This document shows, piece after piece, positions 40,701 through 46,435 of a stretch of 46,435 nucleotides of DNA; the stretch's first letter is position 1, and every line of letters begins with the position of its first letter. Below the pieces are notes generated by a model. The model was given only the letters and a program-made list of their open reading frames with translations. It was not told the origin of the DNA and did not search any database. Origin of the DNA: CAYLLN01 sp036496265. GTDB taxonomy: Bacteria > Planctomycetota > Planctomycetia > Pirellulales > Pirellulaceae. Location of the stretch: assembly GCA_036496265.1 (NCBI GenBank), contig DASXLL010000332.1, forward strand, positions 1 through 46,435, read 5' to 3'. The position numbers and the translations under genes were made by a program.

Positions 40701-43052
40701 CGAACTCCCGGCCATTGGCGGAAATCGCAGTGCGGCTTCGGCTGCGCGGATGTATTCGCCGCGACGGTACGTCTGCTCCACGTTGGTCGCCAGGTCGTAT
40801 ACCTTTTCGAAATCCGACCGCACGACATCCCACGTACGGCTGGCGGTTTGAAACGCTCGCTGGCAGCGGTCCAAGCGGGCTGCAAACGTGGCCGGTTCAT
40901 CGCGCGACTGAATTGTCCGCTCAATTGCGTCGTCGAGATCGATCGTGCCTTGGAGCACAGCCAAGAATTGTTGCGCCCTGCTCGCCGCATTTTTGGCATT
41001 GTCGTGGGCACTCCACTCGGTGAGGAAAGGCAGATCGGCCCAAATCTCGTCGCGGAGCTGAATGCATTCAGTCAGGTGACTTGCAAAACCGCTTGCTGCT
41101 GCATAACCGTTGCCTGGTGAATCCGCGCTAGCCTCGCGCAGCAAATTGTCACTGTGGCGGGCTTCGGTGCCGAGAAAAACAAGATCTTCGGCTTCGCGGC
41201 GTTTCTCGTCGGCGGCATCGACCATTGATTCAATGGCGTAGTGAACACGAAGATCGCCTGGAGTCGCAGCCAACTCAGCGGTTTGCCGTGTTTTAAGGGC
41301 TGTCGCCAACTGCAGGCTCGTAAGCGCTTCCTCCGACGGAATGCCGCGATCGAGCAACTTGAGAAAATGCTCTTCGAGCAAATACGGATCGCTCGGCTGG
41401 CGATAGCGATCGAATAATTCCATTGCCGCACGCAGGTTGATCCGAGCGTCGCTTGTGGTGGAGTCGTCAATCAATGCGGAATAGATATCCTTCGCCAGAC
41501 GCGTTGCGCTGACACGCTTCGGCAGAACCTCGTCTCGTTTCGCAGTTTCAGTTTTCAGATATATGGAGAGAACATTGTCGTTCGACGATGAGTTGTCGCT
41601 CGAGGACGCCTGACTTTGGCGAGCGACTTGCAAAACGCTGAGCTTGGGAAGCGTACCGCGGGGCCGCCAGGTTTCGATGCTGTCCAGGTCTTTGGCGAGC
41701 CGCTCGATTTCAGTTTGCAGCGCGGCGCCCTGGTATTCGCGACCGGCGAATAGCCGCTCGCCGATTGCCGCGAGGCGCTGTTGGACCGACGACCAGGCCA
41801 CCGGATCGATTGAGTAAGCAGGTAATGGGCCGTATTCGCCGGATGACGGTTGGCGACGTTGTTGGTACGTGTTCCAAAGCTGGTTGAGCGATTGTTTTCC
41901 TTCACCTGATGTACTTTCGCCGACGGACGCTTGGCCCAGCAGGGCTTTGGCGTCATTCAGTGGATCGAACGAGCTGCGAATTTCGTCCAAGCTTTTGTTC
42001 GAACGCCAACGATCGACGTACGCCAGCGAAAAATCCTCGATTTTGGCCGGTTGGCCGCTGCTATCCACGAGTTTGCCGCTGTCATTCAGTCGATAAATCG
42101 CGTCGGCGTGAAACAAAACCGGCTGCTGCGGAACGTCGCGGCGCTGTCGCGAGTATGAATCGCTACCAGAGGCAACCAATCGGCAGAGACTGAGGAGTGA
42201 GACGCTGGAACTGTTCGCGCCTTCGCCACGAAGACCGCGGGCCAGATAATGCGCGAAAACGGATGAGCGGAGCTCCGGCGCCGGCCAGTTGATCTGCCCT
42301 GAGTCGGCCGCTGAAAGCACGAACAGCTCCGGGTCATTCGCTTCCTTGACCGCAGGCGCGATGCTTTCGTTGAAGCGACTTTCCAGCCAACCGCAGCGCC
42401 AGCAGGAAAAGATGCGTTGGCAGTCGAGCAGCACCAGTTTCTTCTTGCCCTTCAGCGTGCTCTCTTCTCGAATGGCGTCAAAGACTTTGCCAAGTGGCAG
42501 CCAAGTCTGGACATCGAACGGATCGCCAGCCGGCGGCACGAGGCAAGGATCGTCGTTATCATTGACGACGCCATGAGCGGCAATATGAACCAGCAAGACG
42601 TCGTTGCCGCGGCGGAAGTAATTGAATCGGCGGCCGGCGGCTTGCAACGCTTTACGAAAATCGTCTAGGGAAGCGGCCGATTCGACGTTCACCGGCATGA
42701 CGCGTACGTTGCTGGGACTTACGCGACTCAGCAGAGCGACGTCTTCGTCCGCAAAGGGCAGCGGCGGCATCTGAAGCGGATAGCCACTGGCCTTCAGGCT
42801 TATGAGCGGCGTCGGTTCCGGGCGCGTAACGACGAGATAGATAAAGCCAGCCAGCAGCGCGATCGCACTGACGACAAAAAAATTGCGTATGGCCCGGGAG
42901 CTGGCTTCCGGGTCCTTCTGCCGATTGCTGGAGGCCTTCCACTGTGCCGAGGACTTGCTGCTGCCACCTGCCGAACCGGTGCCGAGCCAGGCAGGACCCT
43001 TGCCCTTGGTTTTTTGGCTCTTGTCACGGTCTGCGCCGGACCAATGTGTCAT
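37788..43052 (-). CDS. Membrane protein with caspase-like and von Willebrand A domains
   Basis: This 1754-residue protein starts with a cytoplasmic Ser/Lys-rich stretch, then a single helix (about 57-76, FFVVSAIALLAGFIYLVV). The caspase-like part is about 80-330: VLLVHIAAHG has the His160 and LVLLDCQRI the Cys211, the expected His/Cys pair with DC-Q/R spacing. A long, mostly helical middle (about 330-950) has no named domain. From about 1180 to 1400 lies a vWA domain: FIFDCSSSM gives Asp1191-x-Ser-x-Ser (metal site), with TPLYYS and VVVSDG. The last 350 residues are beta-rich. The caspase part should be outside the cytoplasm or, if oriented otherwise, inside. It is divergent from the DUF4214-like gene and convergent with the ECF pair. 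A protease/adhesion function is inferred only. Confidence 0.85.
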   Translation of the reverse strand: MTHWSGADRDKSQKTKGKGPAWLGTGSAGGSSKSSAQWKASSNRQKDPEASSRAIRNFFVVSAIALLAGFIYLVVTRPEPTPLISLKASGYPLQMPPLPFADEDVALLSRVSPSNVRVMPVNVESAASLDDFRKALQAAGRRFNYFRRGNDVLLVHIAAHGVVNDNDDPCLVPPAGDPFDVQTWLPLGKVFDAIREESTLKGKKKLVLLDCQRIFSCWRCGWLESRFNESIAPAVKEANDPELFVLSAADSGQINWPAPELRSSVFAHYLARGLRGEGANSSSVSLLSLCRLVASGSDSYSRQRRDVPQQPVLFHADAIYRLNDSGKLVDSSGQPAKIEDFSLAYVDRWRSNKSLDEIRSSFDPLNDAKALLGQASVGESTSGEGKQSLNQLWNTYQQRRQPSSGEYGPLPAYSIDPVAWSSVQQRLAAIGERLFAGREYQGAALQTEIERLAKDLDSIETWRPRGTLPKLSVLQVARQSQASSSDNSSSNDNVLSIYLKTETAKRDEVLPKRVSATRLAKDIYSALIDDSTTSDARINLRAAMELFDRYRQPSDPYLLEEHFLKLLDRGIPSEEALTSLQLATALKTRQTAELAATPGDLRVHYAIESMVDAADEKRREAEDLVFLGTEARHSDNLLREASADSPGNGYAAASGFASHLTECIQLRDEIWADLPFLTEWSAHDNAKNAASRAQQFLAVLQGTIDLDDAIERTIQSRDEPATFAARLDRCQRAFQTASRTWDVVRSDFEKVYDLATNVEQTYRRGEYIRAAEAALRFPPMAGSSPQFVERYLQTLNQWASEKAPSAARSDNDAAAAPVTSGNSTANVAGRSDGDFYPVFREFHRMLAYEFVDPYDQHRHAQPWDENRRPDAIFRAAGSDAGWRRARKSLDAYNEAIAKESPSWNASQSAVAASAKLRQWDRRIRVSGPWLASFQADLKRPNQPTPARWLQEFDAAHWTAWQAYRAKCDFWGNGQAPGTTNSQPYFAQAIDQCESVLPESLRPIRYDIPGGGLADFSERSPAALTALDRWEPIGTPRSSRSSVRNSGEVKVDMTLQPLNADKNEVRLPVGIATLSIQPSSSTGSDSTANSITGSFNSEGNNSTRPIPLPLRSKEPVSIAAFLHVPAGPQVAAGELDARLWYRGHVRTKPLPLPRPAGSQFVEYEFARPAYAAPTVEVRGTDAVRGAVIFIFDCSSSMRGDNRFDDAKKDLTTVLKELNRNSGPDLKVGLMAYGRRTPADGKPPIFYRFQALPDDPNNLTDLGKQEAARLGGAFKERHPHPDRDVEVCSPLLTSTAADAAADLAKFKFDDCRGCTPLYYSIQQALERGFEGLPRNLSGARQIVVVSDGVNMPYDSDQGAMRSIGLRVNNADREALEAALTSHEKDTQVSVVLFGGAQTPTEKAQLDALQLIAGGHANFRVDPVPKAADVARAIRNAFPKASIELSAADAAGASQALVLNQPVEVTQWPADGLLRRESVRELVRLKAPGEARATEKELEVLGGERVVLQYDPRDAQLSYIDDGLTRRGSATVQPPRASDSRRLLFDALDPERVGLAVNMLNFRLRDEDSGRRFTPRPKYVWLEVRPILAGGAPSDRAFPCIDAAWKENINLPRLAMPVQHWPECTTARVKALLRYTDPLLQAQVTIPRDRDSQTITAGSDKLQIEQTGGDGGAPRKIAVSWEPGDSSNGLSNLIERAVWLSPPPDVTRRQYALDGSAAIHEFTYNREGVGNVEIRVALRSQFEQGAYSAELEFDVAN

Positions 43053-43261
43053 TTTCGTTCGTCTCCGCGAGCGGAGGCAGAAGGGAGCGGCAATTCGCTG
43101 CGAATGCCGGCTTAAGAATGGCGTAGAGGGCCGCCGGATGCAAGTCGCGGTGCTAGCAAGTTAGCCAGCAATCGCTGTTGGTGATTTTAGGAGGCGCGCT
43201 ATACAACGACGGCCGCTAAATGCGGTCGGACACGACCGCCGGCTTACATGAGGTGCTTGCC
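43053..43261. other. Intergenic region, divergent genes
   Basis: No gene is seen. It separates the caspase-vWA gene (leftward) and the DUF4214-like gene (rightward), so it should hold both promoters. The only signal found is GAGGTG about 7 bases before the rightward ATG. Confidence 0.4.
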
Positions 43262-45448
43262 ATGCGATGGATCGCTGCGGGGATGTTCGTTTTCGCGACC
43301 AGCTTGTCGCTGGCCGTGGCCAGCTATGGCCAAATTATCACGGCTCAGCCGGCTCAACCGGTTCGGCCGCTCAATTCATCGCCCCCTTATGTTCCTAACG
43401 GGCCGGCCTATGTGCAACCGCCCTATTCGGTCGGCTACCAACCCAATCCGGCCGTCTACGCGACTCCAGCCTATGGACAGCCGGCAGCGGCGCTCAGCTC
43501 GCTGGCGACGAGCCCGGAAGCCAACACGATTCGCGGGTGGTACCGCGATTATCTCGGCCGGGATGTGGGGCAAGATTTGCCCGCGCTCGTGAACCTGCTG
43601 CGCGGCGGCATGTCGCCGACCGATTTGCAAGCGACGATTCTCGGTTCCGACGAGTTTTATTCACAAAAGGGCCGCGATCCACAGACGTTTGTCCGGCAAA
43701 CTTTGCAAGCCGTCAACTGGAGCGAGCCGGCCACTGCCGACATTCAGCGGTGGACGGATCGACTGAATCAACTTCGCGGCGATCGATTCGCGCTGGCTCG
43801 GGAGATCTTACTAGGTTCGCAGCCGGCGACGCAGGTTGGTCCAGGGCAACTTGGCGACGTAGGAACGCGGCTGGCTTCTGCAGCGCGGCTGGCTAGCGAG
43901 TCAATTGATTTCGAGCTGAACGGCACGCCGCAGGGGCGGCAGGCGAATTTGCAGGCCCAGTCACTCGTTGATGCGACAAACCAGTTGCAACAAGCCGCCG
44001 TATCGCGCGTGGGCGATGTGAATGTGGCGCTCGCGAATGCTGACCGCGCTTATCAGGCGCTGCAATCAACATTGAGCAATCCGCCGGGAACCGCGCCCTC
44101 ATCGTCGGCCGTTGTGCGGCGGATTGGGACTATGCTGGCAGATGCGCGTGGTGGGAGCGGCGGCGGCTATCCGGCAGGTGGATATGGGGCTGGAGGAAAT
44201 GCTTCCGGCGGGTACGGTGCTGGTAGATACAACGCTGGGGGATACGGCGCTGGCGGATATGCGCCCCCGCTCGGCGGTAACCCAATTGGAACGCCAGGCA
44301 GCGCGGGCTTGCCGATCGGCGGAAATGCTTATCCCTACGGCGGCCCGCAGCAGCAGTGGCTCGATCAAATTGCGGCGGCCCGGCGGGCGGCCGATTCTCT
44401 GATTCAGACGCTTACTAGCCAGTCCTACCAGGACTACTCATACAACGTCGTGCTGCGCGATTTGGATACGCTGGCTTCGCGGCTGGCGAGCCTTGATCCA
44501 CTGGTGAGAAGCGGCGCGACGCGTGATCGCGTGGCGCCGGAAGTGCAAAGTCTGGGCGATAGTATGGAGCGCATCCGCAGTCAGCTCAGCACGGGCCGAT
44601 TGCCCTATGCAGCGCAGTTGTATTGGCAGAGTCTCGATAGCAGCCTGGCGCAGTTGCGCGATTCGGTTGGCGTCGCAGCACCGCTCGCCGGATCAACGAC
44701 GCTCATGCGCCCTTCCTCGCTGCATGAGAATCTGCTGCCGCTGTTGGATCAGGCCGCGGCGCAGATCGACGTCTTTTTGGCCGGAGTTTCGCCACTTGTT
44801 TACAGTGTGCCGGACGTGCCGAGCATTCAAGCGGATATGCGGAGCCTGAAAAACCGCATTCTGTATATGCGGCAGCAGGCGGGTGGCGGCCAGCCGGCAA
44901 GCGCGCTCAAGCAATCGCTGGCAGGGATGATTGTCGATTATCAGGACGCGTTTAATCGGTGGAATCAAGACGTCGCTTCTCGCGCAGTAGCCACTCCGGC
45001 CCGGTTATCGTCGGTTGGCGAGTCGCTCAATCGTGTGGAGCAACTGATCAATCAGTCGCTTGTTTCCGGGGATTTATCACCGCAGGGGCCGACTCGCGTC
45101 TCGCAGGATCTGGCGCAGCTCAGCGGTGAAGTGAACGATGCGCGCCGCGGACTGGCGGCGTTTGCCGGCTATCAACAACAGCAATCGATTGAATTGTATT
45201 TGGAGCAGCTTGCTAGCTATGTGCAGCAGCTCAACACAGCGATTACGCAGCCGACCTCGCTCGACGCCCGGCGGCTTGCCGTCGGAATGCAGGGCGTGAT
45301 CGGCCGCATGCAGACGGACGCGACCAGCTTGGCCCAGCAGTCAGCCGCGGGATATGCGCCGGCGGTGCAGCAGCAGACGAGCGATTTGCAGCTTCGCATC
45401 AGCCGGATTGGCCGACTGGTAGATGACGTGGAATCGCAGTTGTACTAG
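43262..45448 (+). CDS. Exported DUF4214-like protein with Gly-rich repeats
   Basis: This 728-residue protein has a signal peptide (MRWIAAGMFVFATSLSLAVASYGQ) and a Pro/Tyr-rich linker (about 28-80). A DUF4214-like unit follows at about 88-190: TIRGWYRDYLGRDVGQDLPALVNLLRGGMSPTDLQATILGSDEFY, matching the 'Y-R-x-L-G-R' and 'ILGSDEFY' pattern. A Gly/Tyr/Ala-rich stretch (about 296-340, GYGAGG-type repeats) comes next, and the remaining C-terminal part is helical and Gln/Ala-rich (about 345-728). I chose ATG 43262 over 43220 because it begins the signal peptide. It is likely a cell-surface structural protein, shown by the composition only. Confidence 0.8.
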   Translation: MRWIAAGMFVFATSLSLAVASYGQIITAQPAQPVRPLNSSPPYVPNGPAYVQPPYSVGYQPNPAVYATPAYGQPAAALSSLATSPEANTIRGWYRDYLGRDVGQDLPALVNLLRGGMSPTDLQATILGSDEFYSQKGRDPQTFVRQTLQAVNWSEPATADIQRWTDRLNQLRGDRFALAREILLGSQPATQVGPGQLGDVGTRLASAARLASESIDFELNGTPQGRQANLQAQSLVDATNQLQQAAVSRVGDVNVALANADRAYQALQSTLSNPPGTAPSSSAVVRRIGTMLADARGGSGGGYPAGGYGAGGNASGGYGAGRYNAGGYGAGGYAPPLGGNPIGTPGSAGLPIGGNAYPYGGPQQQWLDQIAAARRAADSLIQTLTSQSYQDYSYNVVLRDLDTLASRLASLDPLVRSGATRDRVAPEVQSLGDSMERIRSQLSTGRLPYAAQLYWQSLDSSLAQLRDSVGVAAPLAGSTTLMRPSSLHENLLPLLDQAAAQIDVFLAGVSPLVYSVPDVPSIQADMRSLKNRILYMRQQAGGGQPASALKQSLAGMIVDYQDAFNRWNQDVASRAVATPARLSSVGESLNRVEQLINQSLVSGDLSPQGPTRVSQDLAQLSGEVNDARRGLAAFAGYQQQQSIELYLEQLASYVQQLNTAITQPTSLDARRLAVGMQGVIGRMQTDATSLAQQSAAGYAPAVQQQTSDLQLRISRIGRLVDDVESQLY

Positions 45449-45525
45449 GAACCGGTTCCGACCGAACTCGAACGCTTAGCGCAATCGCCGCTACCGTCGG
45501 TGACTGCCAGATGCAAAGGATTTCT

Positions 45526-46435
45526 ATGCGTTTCACATTCGTTTTCGCTACTTTAGTTTCAATTTCCGCACTATCGGCCGCTCAGGAGAACTCGATTCGT
45601 GCTCAGCCGAAGCTCGATGCCTCGGCACAGCATTTCGACGCGGTTTTGAAGCAGGCCCTGACGGCTTTGAAGAGCGCAGGCAGCTTCGCCGTCGAAGTCG
45701 ATAGCACATGGGGCGCCACGGGCGATCAGCACGGGCCGCAGGGCGGCAGTCACACCCGGCTAATGTCGGCCGGTGGGCGATACCGCGTGGAGGTTCAGTC
45801 GAAGTCTGCTGCCTCGCCCGATTTAATCTGCGTCAATGACCGCGCGAAGGTGACGACCTACTATCCGGCGCGCAAGCTGTATTCGCAACATGCGGTGAAT
45901 GAGCCGGAGGCAAGTCTCACCGGCAATAAAATGTTGGCAATGAGCCTGCAAGGCTCGGCAGTTGACATATTGTTGCAGCCGGACGTGGTTGGGTTTGTGC
46001 ATTCGCAGGCGAGTGCCCTGACTGACGGTGGTGACAGCGTGGTGGACGGCAAAAAGGCACACCATTTCGAGCTGTTTTGGGGCGGTGCGAAGGTGGGACT
46101 GGATTTTGCGGCTGAGGGAGAACCGCTGCTCTTGCAGTTCACGCGGACCACCGTTGTGCCGGCGGCGATGGGGCAACAGCACACGATGGTCTCCACCGCG
46201 AAATTCAAATGGCGGCTCGCAGAGCGGCCGAATGAAGCGACCTTCGCGATTTCTGTGCCGTCCGACGCGCGAAAGGTCAATGAGATTTACGATGCACTGG
46301 CAGGGGACGATGCAGCCGGGCTGGTCAACCAGCCGCTGCCGAAATTGACGCTGGCGCGGCTCGATGGAAGTGACTTCGCGGTCGCGGCGGATGCGAACAA
46401 GAAGGCGACAGTCTTTATCTTCTGGGCGAGTTGGT
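45526..46435 (+). CDS. TlpA-like thioredoxin-fold protein with DUF2092-like domain, partial
   Basis: An open frame from ATG 45526 reaches the end of the window without a stop, giving 303 codons so far. AAGGA lies 5 bases before the ATG. It opens with a signal peptide (MRFTFVFATLVSISALSAAQ). About residues 20-250 resemble the DUF2092 (lipoprotein-carrier-like) domain with YRVEVQSKS...PDLICVNDRAKVTTYYPARKLYSQ. The last visible residues, about 265-303, are LPKLTLARLDGSDFAV...KATVFIFWASW, the start of a TlpA/AhpC-type thioredoxin domain. The window ends at the Trp; the next codon starts with T, so Cys (W-C-x-x-C) is expected next. Thus this should be an exported thiol-disulfide oxidoreductase. 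Only its first part is seen. Confidence 0.85.
   Translation, partial: MRFTFVFATLVSISALSAAQENSIRAQPKLDASAQHFDAVLKQALTALKSAGSFAVEVDSTWGATGDQHGPQGGSHTRLMSAGGRYRVEVQSKSAASPDLICVNDRAKVTTYYPARKLYSQHAVNEPEASLTGNKMLAMSLQGSAVDILLQPDVVGFVHSQASALTDGGDSVVDGKKAHHFELFWGGAKVGLDFAAEGEPLLLQFTRTTVVPAAMGQQHTMVSTAKFKWRLAERPNEATFAISVPSDARKVNEIYDALAGDDAAGLVNQPLPKLTLARLDGSDFAVAADANKKATVFIFWASW

Overview
The window looks like a chromosomal segment of a planctomycete (Planctomycetota). The evidence is a type-IV-pilin-like DUF1559 protein, a Minf_1886-family protein, a DUF1080/LamG protein, a small MRYHLRTLM-type membrane protein, many exported proteins of unknown function, a Ser/Thr kinase with an ECF sigma factor, and dozens of short palindromic repeats. 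Order or genus cannot be fixed from this alone.

Layout. 1-6.4 kb (+): DUF1559 protein, small lipoprotein, then a tight Minf_1886 / transaldolase / MFS transporter set, a DUF1080-LamG exported protein and a 62-residue membrane protein. 6.6-8.5 kb: small hypotheticals, including a protein with a very long Asp/Glu tail and a YkgJ-type cysteine-cluster protein. 8.8 kb: a CAT-anticodon tRNA. 8.9-11.3 kb (+): gamma-glutamyltransferase, a DUF5678-like small protein and a frameshifted retropepsin-like gene. 11.3-18.5 kb: a catabolic island with AraD1/GguC-type FAH-fold enzyme, sodium:solute symporter and MLE-subgroup enolase on +, and SMP-30 lactonase, SDR dehydrogenase and DUF3830 protein on -, separated by a TPR protein.

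19.3-32.7 kb (-): a complete respiratory operon. It is transcribed cox4, a small membrane protein, ActA-B-C-D-E-F, a 165-residue membrane protein, SCO, COX2 (with fused cytochrome c), COX1, COX3. This is an Alternative Complex III plus A2-type caa3 oxidase, moving electrons from quinol to oxygen. Most of its genes overlap; palindromic repeats are present at or beside most of the junctions that do not.

33.1-46.4 kb: a signalling and envelope region with a membrane Ser/Thr kinase, a membrane protein of unknown function, an ECF sigma factor with a probable anti-sigma partner, a 1754-residue membrane protein joining a caspase-like domain to a von Willebrand A domain (-), a DUF4214-like exported protein, and a TlpA-like thioredoxin protein cut off by the window edge exactly at its active site.

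The most unusual signal is the behaviour of the palindromic repeats. At least six families occur. Several lie in frame inside genes (kinase linker, AraD1 protein, C-termini). In two places a repeat sits between two near-copies of a gene boundary: the SCO stop/COX2 start, and the kinase start codon with its first 11 codons. One repeat pair shows compensatory stem changes. All these calls come from reading the sequence; no homology search was run.
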